Shown one piece after another: positions 20,970-32,853 of a DNA stretch of 64,000 bases; the stretch's first letter is position 1; each line of letters opens with the position of its first letter. The translations under genes and the position numbers were made by a program. Where the stretch lies: NCBI GenBank assembly GCA_039707655.1, contig CM077665.1:289110205-289174204 (forward strand), given 5' to 3'. The notes beneath the pieces were generated by a model, which saw only the letters and a list, made by a program, of their open reading frames with translations, was not told the DNA's origin and ran no database searches. The DNA comes from Elymus sibiricus (lineage: Eukaryota > Streptophyta > Magnoliopsida > Poales > Poaceae).

Positions 20970-21400
20970 GTCTGTGAAGTTCAAATACAGGAATCATAGA
21001 AGTTCAAGAACACTGCTGTAAGAAAAAAATATGGATCATGTTCAGAAAAATATGGTTATGTTTGTGAAGTTCAATCACTGGTACCACGGAAGTTCAACAA
21101 CACTGCTATAAGAAAAAAAATTGTGTGACATTATTAGATAGTCCTACTGCTGCCTGTGAAGTTCAACTACTTGTATCACATAGGTTCAACAACACTGCTA
21201 TAAGGAAAATATATGTGACATTATTAGATAGTCCTACTGCTGCATGTGAAGTTCAATCACTGGTACCATAGAAGTTCAACAACACTGCTATAAGAAAAAA
21301 CTTTGTGACATTACTACATAGTCCTACTGCTGCCTGTGAAGTTCAAGTACTTGTATCACATAAGTTCACCATCAGTGCAAGACGCAAGTTTCATTTTTTT
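20970..21400 (+). repeat. 90-bp minisatellite in transposase intron 5
   Basis: Four tandem units start at GTGAAGTTCAA near 21064, 21155, 21245 and 21335, with spacing of 90-91 bp; a degenerate unit lies before them. Each unit contains two GAAGTTCA-type boxes, ACACTGCTATAAG and ATAGTCCTACTGCTGCCTG. The array ends just before the 3' splice site at 21411. Confidence 0.88.
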
Positions 21401-23422
21401 AATTCATGCAGACCAGTGCCCGTCAATGGCGAAAGCTATACCACAATCATTCCCAAATACCGTCCACAAGCTATGCCGTTGGCACATCCTGAAGAAGTTC
21501 AAGGAATACCTCGCGATGCTGTACAAAAAGTATAATAAAACATTCAAAGAGGAGTTCACAGCAATCTTAAACTAGCCGCTAATGCCAACAGAGTTTGAAG
21601 CTGCCTGGGCTGCACTCGTGCAGAAGTACAACCTGCAGAACGACCAGATGATGATGCAACTGTGGAGTGATAGGAAAATGTGGATATCAGCATATTACAA
21701 GAACATTTTTTGCTCTAGAATGACTTCTACAGAACGAAGCGAGAGCATGAATCACGTGCTCAAGAGAGGGTTTGTCAAGGGGACACAGAACCTACACAAG
21801 TTTGCTAGGCGGGTAAATGCTTGCATACAAACTCGGCTGCAGAAGGAGAATGAGCAAACAATGGCCAGCATGGTATTGTGACTTCCTTGAACATGTGCAC
21901 TTGGTATTTAAATGAAACCCATGACTCTGCTCGACTAATATCTTATTTTTTGACATGTGCAGAGCAATCCTATCACAAAAACAAATTATGGCTACGAGGA
22001 AGACATGGCTATCAAGTACACGAGAGCCGTGTACAGCGAGATGAGGGATAGGATGAGAAAGAGCACGCTATTTCGCTCAAAAAAGACAGCAGAGGCCACT
22101 AAGTACCTTGTGTACTACCACAACAAGGGTGGCCATGATGATGAAGAAAGGTTTGCCTGGTCAAAGCATGAATTCCAGGTTGTAGCTAACCCAGAGAATG
22201 AAATATATGAGTGAGAATGCAGGCTTTGGACACACACAGGTAAGCAGAAAAACAAACTCATTAAATAGCTAAACTAGTAGTATCATATCAATATATGAAA
22301 CTCATTGCTGGCTCACAAACAATGAATTCTGCATTCATCACAAATTCAGGTCTGTTCTGCCTTCACATAATGAACATACTGGACTACCTGAGGGCTGACA
22401 AATTTCCAAACAAGTATATCCTGAAACGGTACACAAAGACTGCAAAATCACAACCAACATTTGATACAAGGGACTACAACACAATTGCATCGGATGGCAG
22501 CTCAAAACTCTCAAAGCAAGACATCCTGCTGCAGCTAAATTTGACGGTTAACAAGAAAGCAATGAGATGTGAACAGCAATATGACAGAGCCTTCTATGTT
22601 CTCAAGAGGCTCGTGGAAGAACTTGATGTAATACATTCAGCAAATCAAGCAGATGCTGACGAAAGGATGGCTGAAGAGGATGCTAAAATTGAAGATGACC
22701 TTCATTATTATGAAGCTGAAATGCTCCAGACCGCTGCTCAAGCCGACCGATGCAAGGAGGATGTTGGCCAATTGATGCAGTAGCAGCAGCAAGAGATGAT
22801 GAAACTACCGCTGTACTCTGAAACAAAGGGTAGGAAGAAACTTTCTGCAGCAAAGAAAAGTGACCAGAGAGCTCAAATAAAGGCACCATCTGCAGATAGA
22901 GTCGTCGTGTTGGATGACAATGGAGTGCCACTTGGACACAGGCAATGTAGTGTGTGCAAAAAGGTTGCAGGACACAACAAACTCACTTGTCCAACACTCT
23001 TAGAAAGAAACGATGCCGAGGAGGTCAAGCAACCAAAAGCTCAAAAACAACAGCCCAAAGTTCAAAAACAAAACAAGGGACCACACCCAGAGAAAGCTAG
23101 CAGCAGGCTTTGTAGCATATGCAAGGAATATGCTCCACACAATGCACGAACATGTCCGAAGCGCGCAGAGGCTGAAAAGACAAGTCAAAAGTCAGAAAAG
23201 AAAAAGAAAGCAAAACCTAGAGCCAGCATCAAGAAAGTGGTGGAAGATGAAGAGGAGGATGAGGAAGACGAAGATGAAGACATCATCGAAGAAGAGGAAG
23301 ACGAAGAGGAAGATGAAGAGGAAGATGAAGAGGAAGATGAAGAGGAAGAGGAAGAAGTACATGTCAAACAAAAACCACTACCAGCAAAGCCTAGGAGGAG
23401 CACAAGGCTGATGAACAATTAG

Positions 23423-24596
23423 ACTAGGTCGATTAAACAAAGCAAACTTATGTCATGTCAGTGTATATTATGTTATTCCACTATTGAACAGTATTTTTGG
23501 AGAAGCTTACTGTAGAAGTTCTACTGTACAAGTTTCAAAGAAATTATACAGTAGAAGTTCAAGTGCTCTTACTGTAGAAGTTCTGGTATATTATGAGAGG
23601 AGGTGCAGGTGATGTATTACATAAAAGACCAAGCAGGAATAAAGAATAAACTATGAAGTTCAAGTGCTCTTACATTAGAAGTTCTGGTATATTATGAGAG
23701 GAGGTGCAGGTGTTGTATTCCATAAAAGAGCAAGCAGGAATAAATGAATATACACTGAGAAGTTCAAGTACTCTTACTTTAGAAGTTCTGGTATATTATG
23801 AGAGGGGTCGCTGGTGATGTATTCCATAAAAGAGCAAGCAGGAATAAAGAATAAACTATGAAGTTCAAGTAAGCTTACAGAAGAAGTTCTGGTATAATAA
23901 TTAATGTAGGAAAAATATGCTTGACAAATAAGTATTGCCGTATAAACTAAGCTAGTAATCCTAAGACGACGCGTGGACATATGAAGTTCTGTTTGGATAC
24001 CTGGAGAAGTTCACGTAGAATCCCGACAAGATCAAGAAACGTAAAGGAGTGTATGAGAATATTTTTACACGAAGTTCTAGTTGAATACTATTTGCAGTTA
24101 AAAATTTACAAAAATAGGACAACACAAAAATTACAAAAGGCAACATCTTGATTGAGTTGAAAAATAATAATACATTCTACAACACAAAAATTCTTTCCAT
24201 CTCAAACCAGCAGCCCAGCGAGATCTCAAGCAGAAGTTCAAGTTCACATGTTGGGGCCAAAATTAACAACACTGGATTTGTGGACAAAAAACACTATCCA
24301 CAAAAAACCAGCAGTTCAACTAGAACCCAGGCAGAAGTTCAAGATCATAAGTTGGGGAAAAACAAACAACACTGGAATACTGAAACAGTGCAATACATTT
24401 AAATTAACAAGACGATCATTCTTCATTACAGATACATTTGTCCTCAATAACATAAAAAACAGTGCTGCAGCTATAGATATACAAATTACTAAACCATTCT
24501 TACAACCAAATCTTTACGAAATCGTTCCAATCGTTATCAAACCAAGTCTTTACGAAATCAAATCTACACTAAAACCAATGTTTCTACACGCAGAAT
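23423..24596. other. Non-coding gap between the two convergent MULE genes
   Basis: The gap separates the transposase stop (23420-23422) from the ULP-like gene stop (24597-24599 on the minus strand). It holds a 103-bp tandem repeat at 23550-23900 and further GAAGTTC boxes up to 24340. No conserved open frame is present. Confidence 0.75.
23550..23900 (+). repeat. 103-bp minisatellite, about 3.4 units
   Basis: Units start at GAAGTTCAAGT at 23554, 23655, 23759 and 23860. Each holds GAAGTTCTGGTATATTATGA, GGTGATGTATTCCATAAAAG-like and AGCAAGCAGGAATAAA blocks, and two GAAGTTC boxes per unit. It lies right after the transposase gene and may include its 3' processing signals (AATAAA occurs in each unit). 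Confidence 0.85.
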
Positions 24597-26587
24597 TCAC
24601 GGGCCCAAGGACTGGATCTCAACAGGAAGCTCTCCACGCACAATTTCATTCTTCTCGCTGAAGACTAGAGTGTGCATGAACTCGGCCTTCTAGTCATCTA
24701 CAGTAGCCTGCAAACAAAAAGAATGAAGAATAAAAATACAGTAAAGGATAACTAAAAGCACAGCAGGAGCGTGTCGGCAAAAACAAAAAAAACATGAAAG
24801 GATGATGAGACAAAGGAACAAGGACAAAACATACTTCCACATCACCAAAATCTTCAACAAGCTCATCGCCATCATATGTAGAGCACAGCTTCACAGCAAA
24901 GAAACCACACTCGTTATTCAGTTGCTTTGGAACATCAACATAAGTCGGCCTCTTTGCAATAGCCACCCAGTTTGGCTGCTTGCTCGCTTTGTACTCAACC
25001 TTGCCGTACATCTCCTCCGGCAACCCAACGAATCTCTTGATCTGCCAGACATGACAAATACGATAAAATCAAGAACATCTTAAACAAAAAGCTAAGTTCA
25101 GGTACATAAAAGCAACACTTGCATAAAATCCAACTTAATGATATCTGAAGTTCAACTGTCAAATGATATTCAGTTCAAGCACACAACTTTGAAGCAGTAT
25201 TACCAAACAGAGATAAAAATGTTTTGTCAACGGAAGGCAGAATAAAATTCATGTCAAAAAGAGAATATGACGGGAGGTTCAGACTAAGAAACACTCATGA
25301 TATTTTGGCAGTCTCCGTGGAAACTTGTTCGTGAAAGTCCCTTATTAGAGTAAGGGAGTGAATCAAGCATGTCAATGCTCCCACGATATCTATTCAGCAC
25401 ATACACACTGTAGTGCGCTAATTTGTTAATTGGCTTGAAAAGTATCAAAAAAAACCTGCCAAGATTGAAAAAATGGTTAACACAAACTACAAACAATAAG
25501 TATTGAACAGCCGAGATGAACAAAAACTTCTGGACAAACTCAGCAAATGGATGTACATAATAAAAAAAGGAAGAGTTATGAAAACCTAACCAGCTTTGCG
25601 TTAAGAAGGTCTTCTTCCTTACGAACAAACATTGGGACGAGTGAAGCCGATTTTTTTACATCGAATTTTGGAACTGATTCACCGAAAAAATCATACTCCA
25701 GGCAGTATTGCATTCACAAACAGACCATCAACAAAGATTAAGAACACGAAATAATCACGACAAAATAAAAACACCTCCCAATGCCAATTCATGAAAACTA
25801 GCGCTAAATAGGGAGATATGGTTACAAGAACAAAAACATGTATGAAGTAGGGACTCGGAACAACCCTGTCATCACAAGAGAAGATCTCAGAGGTCTCCAG
25901 CTTATCCTTCCACAAGTTTATGAGAAAGTCCATTACGTCTCCTTCCATCTGCTGCCCTTCACCGAAAATAGTATGAAGGACATGTCCTGTGAGGTCAATC
26001 ACATTCTCAAGAGGGACGGTACACATGCAGTAGGTTGTCCTGCAGATTTAAAGGATGCGAAAAATATTAGAAGTGCAACTCCAAGAGAAGGAGAATGAAT
26101 AGAAGTTTAGATACTATAACATCAGAAGTTCACAAAAAATAGCACTTCTGGTAGCAAAAACATAAGAAGAATACTCACTCAGAATACTTCTTCAGACCAT
26201 CTTCACTAAGCACAATCTGTTTCAACCTCCGGGCCTCAGATAGTTGAGGGTAACTGTATTTCTTTAGGGGAGCGACAGGAGAACGCCACTTCATAGGCAA
26301 TCTTGCTGCTCTCTTCGAGGAAGTTATGTTGCCAGACTCAACTGCCGGATTCCTCCTGGTGATGACAGCATTCTTTACACCTCTCCCAACAACAGTAGCA
26401 GCAGCATATTTACCCTTCTTCGGGTAAGAAATCTTCTCAAAATCATCATCCGACAAAATCACCTCTGCTTGGACTACACCAACCTTCCCGGAGCAAGGGG
26501 TACTTGGAGTAGCACCAATACCGACAGGCTGCTTCCCCAACTTGGAAGGAATAAGGGTTCGAGAGCTCTCATCTTCTCTCGGAGTTG
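24597..26587 (-). pseudogene. ULP1-like C48 protease gene, 3' (catalytic) half
   Basis: ULP1-type enzymes cleave SUMO or related modifiers; C48 catalysis uses His, Asp, Gln and Cys. All four are visible: His in KLAHYSVYVLN and Asp in SIDMLDSLPY (exon about 25296-25455), then Gln and Cys in PKQLNNECGFFAVKLCSTYD (exon 24835-25041, GTATGT donor). The last exon (24707 down to 24597) has a TAG at 24690-24692 six codons in, then continues to TGA. Upstream exons at 25840-26039 (IDLTGHVLHTIFGEGQQMEG) and 26179 to about 26587 (KYAAATVVGRGVKNAVITRR) carry the pre-catalytic region. The gene is cut at about 26588 by a Gypsy LTR fragment; its 5' half lies at 37841-43568. It is convergent with the transposase. 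Confidence 0.8.
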
Positions 26588-26757
26588 TATGCTACTTCTT
26601 GAGCTTGCATTGGTTTTCCCTTGAAGAGGAAAGGGTGATGCAGCAAAGTAGATAAGTATTTCCCTCAGTTTTGAGAACCAAGGTATCAATCCAGTAGGAG
26701 GTACAAGCAAGCCCCAATCTATGCACCTGCACAAACAATCAAACACTTGCACCCAAC
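26588..26757 (-). repeat. Truncated Gypsy LTR inside the ULP-like gene, first part
   Basis: The sequence GCTACTTCTTGAGCTTGCAT to AAGGGTGATGCAGCAAAGTA is the reverse complement of a common Triticeae Gypsy LTR 3' end. It is interrupted at 26757 by the target duplication and Tat-2 and resumes at 36957 (AAAGGGGTTGTCAATCCCTT). The exact outer border with the ULP exon is uncertain by a few bases. Confidence 0.75.
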
Positions 26758-26762
26758 GCTAT

Positions 26763-27670
26763 TGTCGGCGTTTTGGGAACGGGGGTACCCAGACCTGCCT
26801 GCCAGCGGCCCAGGGCATGGCCCACCTCGCCAGCCAAGCACAGCAAGACGCAGCCCCACTCAAGACAAGGCCCTCGGGAGGACCCTAGGCTCGCGAGGAG
26901 GAGCAGCATCAAGACCGACAAAGGATGGGCCTCCCCAGGTCCCCTCCGGAGCGGCGGAGATCTCTATGTAGGACCTGGCCACAGGAGTCAAGGGTGACGT
27001 AAGGACGGACAGGCGGGCGCCAGCGCGCCAGGCGGTGCAGTTTCCCCTTTGGTGCAAAGGGGGCAAGGACGTACACGGGTTCCGAAAGCACCCCCCAAAG
27101 GTTTCCATTCCGGTGCAACAAGACCACGACCACGAGCCCCGCAGGACGGATGTCATCACCGAGCCCACCTCTGCATCATCGACAACTACTTTGCAGGCGA
27201 AGACCGCCTTTGGACAGGGCGGGAGGTACTCCTGTCCCCCTTCAAATTTGGCCGTTGTGGGATCCCTTCCCGCCATTGCGATAAGGGAAGAGGACCCGTG
27301 CCACCGCTATATATAGAGGCTAGGCTGCACCGTAGAGGGGGACCGGAGACGAGTCGATCCATCCGATCCACCGCAAAGCTAGAGAGGGCAGAGAACACCT
27401 CGGGGATGCCCTCGCGAGGCTCCTCAACCTTGTACTAGTTCATCCACCATACCTCCATGAGAGACAATCCACCAAAGCAGGAGTAGCGTATTACGCTTCG
27501 CAGCGGCCCGAACCTGGGTAAACCACCGTGTTCATCTTCTTCCTTGTCGTCGTGCGAGTTCGTCGTCTGAGCCATCGAGTAGTGAGCTAGGTAGGGTGAG
27601 GCTACAGGGAATCTTTGCACATGCCCCTCTGTTCGAACCTTGAGGGTTTTGCGGAGCCCGAAATCCGACA
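26763..27670 (+). repeat. Tat-2 5' LTR (908 bp)
   Basis: The LTR begins TGTCGGCGTTTTGGGAACGG and ends CCCGAAATCCGACA. The TATATATA box is at 27308-27315 and the primer site follows at 27671 (TTTGGCGTGCCAGGTAGGGG). It is closest to 36044-36951. Confidence 0.95.
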
Positions 27671-28004
27671 TTTGGCGTGCCAGGTAGGGGCATGTCGGGG
27701 TCTTCCTCAAGTCAAGATCTCTTCCCACCTCGCCGTTCCGATGTCTGACGCTCGCCGAGACCGCGCCGAGCGCCGAGCTACCCGCGTCGCCTAGACGGCA
27801 CCTGTGGGCCGCGTCGACATGCGCCGGTCACCCTCGCCTGTGGCCAATGCTGCCACAGGCCCGGACGCCCACGAGTAACAAGACTCCTCCCAGCCGGTCA
27901 CCGCGCAGCACAACGGCCACACCGCCACTCCGTCGATCGTTCCAACTTCCGGGTCGTCCTCCCACGCTCGGCCCGGACCGGTGCGCGGTTCGAGTGCACT
28001 CGCC

Positions 28005-30248
28005 ATGCCGAACGAGCTGCTCTGCTACCGCCCTACTCCCGACCGCTACAACGATTGGCTTCGGCGCATCGCGGAGCTCGTCAGTGCTGCCGGCGACGCT
28101 TCAGCGCTCTCCTACTCGCTTTGACCCCGACCTTCCCTGGCAGACGATGTGTCCCACGATGCGCCGCCGCCCCCTCCGCAACGCGACATCGACCCCGAGC
28201 CCAGGCGAGAAGCGCGACCCCGCGACCAGCCCCACGAACCGCGAGCAAGGGCAAGAGAGGAAGTAAGCTGCCAGGTGGTTCCCCGGCCACGCGTCGACGC
28301 GCGTGCGCTCCCCGCGCTGCCGACCCAATGCCATGAACGGGCACCACTCGAGGTGGCCCCACAGGAGCGTCAAGACCGGGTCCCTCCCGCGCACGCAGCA
28401 CCCGTCGAGCTGGTGGGGTGCCTCGCCATCGCCCCGGAGCTCCACCCAACCGCGTGGCCCTGCAAGTTCAAGCCTGACCTACCCCCTCGCTACGACGGCA
28501 CCCCGGATCCCGCTGAGTTCCTACAGCTCTACTAGCTGAGCATCCGGGCGGCCGGTGGAGACGACAAGGTCATGGCGTGCTGGTTCCCCATGGCGCTCAA
28601 AGGTGGCGCGCTCTCCTAGCTCCTCAACCTCCCGGAGGGGTCCATCACCTACTGGGACGACCTGCGCAAGCATTTCGTCGCCAACTTCCAAGGCACCAGC
28701 GACCGCGCACTCACCGTGAACGACCTACGGCGTGTAAAGCAGCAGGACGGGGAGACCCTGCACAAGTTCATACAACGCTTCACGACTACGCGCCTCAAGA
28801 TCCCGAAGGCATCGGACGAGGCTATGATCTCCGCATTCACCGACGGCGTCACGGACCTCAAGATGAAGGAGGAGCTCGCCATGAACGACGAAATGTGCTC
28901 AGCCCTGGAGATGTTCAATCTGGCAAACAGGTGCGCCAAGGCTGAAGAGGGCCGCCTGTCACTCCGCGGGCCTCCAGCGGCAGAGCCAGAGGAAAAGAAG
29001 ACCAAGGCAAAGGAGGCGAAGCACAAGGCCCCAGCAGTACTTGCGGCTGAGCCTGAGGCGAAGCGCAACCGTGGTGAGGAACACCCCGCAGGAGGAAGAC
29101 CGACCTGCATCTTCCATGGCACCAACAACCATGACGCCGCTGATTGCCAGGAGCTCAGGCTGGTCCGCGCCGAAGACTTTGGCCGGCGCCTTGGACGCTC
29201 TGACCGCGGCTTCGGACGAGGCGGAGGCCGCGGTGGAGGCTGTTGGGACAACCGGGAACCGCGTCAAGGGTGGCGCGATCAGCCTCAGGAGGACCGCTGG
29301 CGCGATCAGCCTCGGGAGGACTGCTGGCACGATGACCCACCGGAGGGGTCACGCCGTGGCCAGCCTCGTGAGGTCCGTCCTCGTGAGGCCGGCCTACCAC
29401 CACTACCACGACCACCCAAAAGGATGGAAGAGGACAGGCAGGATGATGGGGCAGGGGGCTTCCAGGAGGTCATGGCGGTAGCCTGTATCCAGGGCGGCGC
29501 CCAGGCCCCAGCATCAAACCACGTCTTCAAGCAGTTCACGCGGGAGGTGAGCGCGGCTCTCCCAAAGCCCGAGGCCATGCGTCCCCTCAAGAGGTCCCAG
29601 ACTACAATCACCTTCGACTCTAGGGATCAGCTCAGGTGCTCGGCCATGGCCGGCATACTCCCCATGATGTGCACTCCGACCATCAGCAACGTCCTCGTCA
29701 CCAAGACCCTCATCGACAGTGGGGCGGGGCTCAACATCCTCTCCATTGAGACCTTCGAGACGCTCCAAGTACCGTACGAACAGCTCATGCCGACCAAGCC
29801 CTTCTCGGGAGTCACAGACGGGTCCACCGTCCCTATCGGACAAGTGCGCCTGCCCGTCACCTTCGGCGGACGACAGAACTACCACACCGAGGTCATCGTC
29901 TTCGACGTCGCGCATATCCACCTCCCGTACAACGCCATCCTCGGGTACCCGGCCCTCGCCAAGTTCATGGCGGCGACTCACCACGGCTACAACGTCCTCA
30001 AGATGCCAGGTAGTGGAGGCGTCATCACCGTCGCCTGCGATGAGAAGGATGCCGTCTGCTCCCTCGAGCGGGCTTACCGCGCTGCAGCGGCCGAGCGCTC
30101 GGACGACGAGGAGGAAGCCCCGCCTCGAGAGGACACACGCAAGAAGAAGAAGCCGCTCACCCCCGCGGAGCGCCAGGGGGCTGGGACCTCCAAGGGCGGA
30201 GCCTCGAGCTCTGCACCCAGGGGCGGGGCACCACCCTCCATCGCATAG
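28005..30248 (+). pseudogene. Tat-2 gag-protease reading frame
   Basis: From ATG 28005 (MPNELLCYRPTPDRYNDWLR) one frame runs to 30248, with three stops: TGA 28122, TAG 28533 and TAG 28617. Gag features are KFKPDLPPRYDGTPDPAEFL, ACWFPMALKGGALS, SITYWDDLRKHFVANFQGTS and ETLHKFIQRFTTTRLKI (Retrotrans_gag type), followed by the short zinc-knuckle-like CIFHGTNNHDAADC and a long Arg/Asp-rich repeat region (DQPREDCWHDDPPEGSRRGQ). The protease has an intact LIDSGAGLNILS motif (Asp codon 29715-29717) and the HIHLPYNAILGYPALAKFM block. It ends at TAG 30246-30248. This is the gag that Tat-1 lacks. Confidence 0.87.
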
Positions 30249-30606
30249 GAAAGCGCGCTCAGTGCCCCCCTTGGGTCGGGCTCGGGGGCTTCCATCCAGG
30301 AGGCCCCCGGCTTGACCGGTAAGACAAGGGAGGCGTTCGGGCACAACCTGAAGGCACGTCCTGACGCGCGATTGCCCAAGCCAGGAGCACGGCGTGTGGC
30401 GCCAAGCTCGCAAAAGTCCGTCATCAGAGCGGTTGAGGAGCTTCGGGAAGCGTAGGCCACGCCAGGCGGAGACTGCCCAGCACCACCAATCGCAGCCGCC
30501 ATCATCGGCACGATCGACCAGCCGCGCATCTGTGTCAACACGCTCGCGATCAACAGGGCCGCGTCCTAGGGCCCCTTCTGGCCAACACGTGCCGATCATG
30601 GATGGG

Positions 30607-30700
30607 TCTACCTGCACAACTACGTCCACATGCCCTTCGGCCTGGCGAACGCAGGCGTCACGTTCCAGCGCCTTGCCCGAGCCATACTCATACCTTGCCT
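30607..30700 (+). pseudogene. Tat-2 reverse transcriptase fragment
   Basis: About 30 residues are recognisable: YVHMPFGLANAGVTFQRLAR and AIL, the RT palm segment just before the catalytic box. The box itself, the rest of RT, RNase H and integrase are absent. Between 30249 and 30606 the frame has further TAG stops and contains only traces (QPRICVNTLAINRAAS) of the part before. Confidence 0.75.
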
Positions 30701-31093
30701 GGCGGGGCGCGGCGAGGAGTTGGGGGAGATGCTCGGACCAAGCGAAGGTCCCGAGCCCCGGGAGACGACGGGCCCGTGAGGGTCGCGCTCGTGGAGGTGT
30801 AAGATCAGGCTACGACGGCAGCTTTGACTCTTCAGCGGCATGGCCGCCAGGTGAATTTTTGTTGGCCGTTGCCAAGTAACTTTTTGGTTTACTCCGTTTG
30901 AGGGCGCCCATCGGGTCGCATCATCCTCAGGCGATCAGGGCACACCCCTGCAGCAGCCTCATTTATGCATATTTCAATAGTTTCTCATGCATATGATTTG
31001 TCTCCTAATGCTTTACCTTGCCTGCATGGCTCATTGTTGGGCAGTCGGCCCCCGCTCGGGGGCTCCGACCGCAGCACGGCATCTCAGCATGGA

Positions 31094-31123
31094 GCCTCAG
31101 GAGGCCCTGGGGCCTCCTGAGGC
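31094..31123. repeat. Perfect 14-bp-arm palindrome in Tat-2
   Basis: GCCTCAGGAGGCCC, then TG, then GGGCCTCCTGAGGC. The arms are exact reverse complements. It lies just before the tandem repeat zone of Tat-2. Confidence 0.9.
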
Positions 31124-31139
31124 AGCAGCCGGCAGGACA

Positions 31140-31560
31140 GAATGGGGGTCGCTCTAGCGTCAAAGGGGGCTCCTGAGCAACACGCCTCAGGAGCCTTACC
31201 GGTCATATAGCCACTCGCACCTTGGTGTCGTCCTTGGTGATCCGGTCGGCATCAAGGGTGTCGAGGCCTCGCCTCGTAGTTGCGTCCTTGGTGATCCGGT
31301 CGTACACTACGGTGGTAGGGAAATGTGCGGGACTGGGACCTGCCGACGTAGAGCCGCTTGAGCGTCAAGGGGGGCTCCTGAGCAACGCGCCTCAGGAGCC
31401 TTACCGGTCATATAGCCACTCGCCTCCTTGATGTCATCCTTGGTGATCCGGTCGGCATCAAGGGTGTCGAGGCCTCGCCTCGTAGTTGCATCCTTGGTGA
31501 TCCGGTCGTACACTACGGTGGTAGGGAAATGTGCGGGACTGGGAACTGCAGACACAGAGC
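31140..31560 (+). repeat. Tat-2 tandem repeat, 2 units of 206 bp
   Basis: TCCTTGGTGATCCGGTCGGC recurs at 31231 and 31437. Each unit has GTGCGGGACTGGGA and the hairpin-forming GGCTCCTGAGCAACnCGCCT. The repeat is homologous to 13505-14200 in Tat-1. Confidence 0.88.
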
Positions 31561-32139
31561 ACCGGAAAGGGCCCCCAAACCGTCCCACAAACAAGGAGGA
31601 AAGGTCTCAGGCGGGATCGTGGGTTATCTGGACAACTCGGCCGCCCCTCGGAGATCTGAAGACGGAATCTGTAGGATCTCAAGAAAAGAAGACTCAGGCG
31701 CAAACCGCCTTAGAGGTAGGGACCTCGCGAGGCCATAGCGCCCTCGCGAGCTCCCAGATACACCTCCCAGTTCTGCCGTGCAAGCCACGTGCACGAACTC
31801 ATTGGGTTGTATACGCCCGGAGCCCCCCGAGGACGCGGAGGGGTTCCTTCCCACGCAATGTGGAAGCCACAGCTCCGTGCTGGCGGTCAACACGGCCCTC
31901 CAATGGCTATGCCCACGCAAGGTGGAAGCCACAGCTCCATGCTGGGGATAAACAACTGAGGGTGCCCCAGCGGCTGCATCCAACCTCAGGATGGCCCCTC
32001 GCGGCCCCGTCTCACTGCGTTCCCCTGGGATGTACGCGTGAGGCGGCGGCACGGGGACTACTACTGGGCCAAGCCTGGTACACGCCACCTTCCTAGGTCC
32101 GCCAAACCTGGTCTTCACACGCCCAGCTCAGGAGAAGCC

Positions 32140-32705
32140 AACGAGGAAAGGTATGGGAGCCGCTCATACGTCAAGGGGGACTCCTGAGCATCGCGACTCA
32201 GGAGCCTAACTGGCCACGTAGCCCCTCACCCCTTGGAACCGTCCTCGGTGATCCGGACGGCCCAACGGCGGCTGAGGTATGTGTGGGGCCGGGCCCTGCC
32301 GACGCAGAGCTCAGAAGAGCTCAAACCCCTAAGGAGAACGCCGGAGCTCGTACGTCAAGTGGGACTCCTCAGCATCGCGACTCAGGAGCCTCACTGGCCC
32401 CATAGCCCCTCACCCCTTGGAACCGTCCTTGGTGATCCGGTCGGCCCAACGGCGGCTGAGATATGCGCGGGGCCGGGCCCTGCCGACGCAGAGCGCAAGG
32501 TGTTCAAAATTTCCAAGTTAACCCGATCTTCACCAAGTTCCCTTCATGAGGGCTGCTCGTACGTCAAGGGGGACTCCTGAGCATCGCGACTCAGGAGCCT
32601 AACTGGCCCCGTATCCCCTCACCCCTTGGAACCGTCCTTGGTGATCCGGTCGGCCCAACGGTGGCTGAGGTATGCGCAGGGCCGGGCCCTGCCGACGCAC
32701 AGCAT
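32140..32705 (+). repeat. Tat-2 second tandem repeat, 3 units of 184-209 bp
   Basis: GTCCTnGGTGATCCGGnCGG recurs at 32241, 32425 and 32634, each with GGGCCGGGCCCTGCCGACGC and GACTCCTGAGCATCGCGACT. It is related to, but distinct from, the 206-bp repeats at 31140. The stretch between (31560-32140) shares the TGTATACGCCCGGAGCCCCC block with Tat-1 and shows no gene. Confidence 0.88.
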
Positions 32706-32853
32706 GACAGCAAGCAAGAAGGAAACAAGGCGAAGAGAGCAATCACACAGTTCAACAATTATTACAAGCATTAAAAGTTTTCGCGAACACAAACGAGTTT
32801 AACACCTCCATGAGGCACGATGGACATTGAAGGAAAGGAACGAGGGAAAGGAA

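Larger units (their letters stand above)
17874..23422 (+). pseudogene. FAR1-type MULE transposase, 8 exons, four in-frame stops
   Basis: My exon model is 17874-18044, 18141-18263, 19008-19706, 19838-20331, 20431-20813, 21412-21872, 21963-22239 and 22350-23422. All introns are GT-AG, every phase matches, and the model totals 1227 codons. The first two exons are less certain. Domains in order: a disordered region with three WVTP repeats; a FAR1 DNA-binding domain (NVEKAREFYNRYARHAGFGI, YFVCAF, RTGCNARI, NHSHH); and the MULE DDE core (Asp in DFGDCVTFDTTYKTN, VFVGTNHHLQSTIF, Asp in LTDQCPSM split over an intron, then CRWHILKKFKEYL). Next come a SWIM zinc finger (YExEC...CLH), two CX2CX5HX4C knuckles (CSVCKKVAGHNKLTC, CSICKEYAPHNARTC) and a poly-Glu/Asp tail. 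Stops are TAG 20516, TAG 21573, TGA 22212 (replacing the first SWIM Cys) and TAG 22781. Confidence 0.88.

Noticed and set aside
23185..23418. Minus-strand poly-serine frame
   Set aside because: It is the complement of the Glu/Asp-rich tail of the transposase.
29514..30629. Minus-strand 371-codon frame opposite Tat-2 protease
   Set aside because: It mirrors the protease codons (GC-rich third positions) and has no family resemblance.
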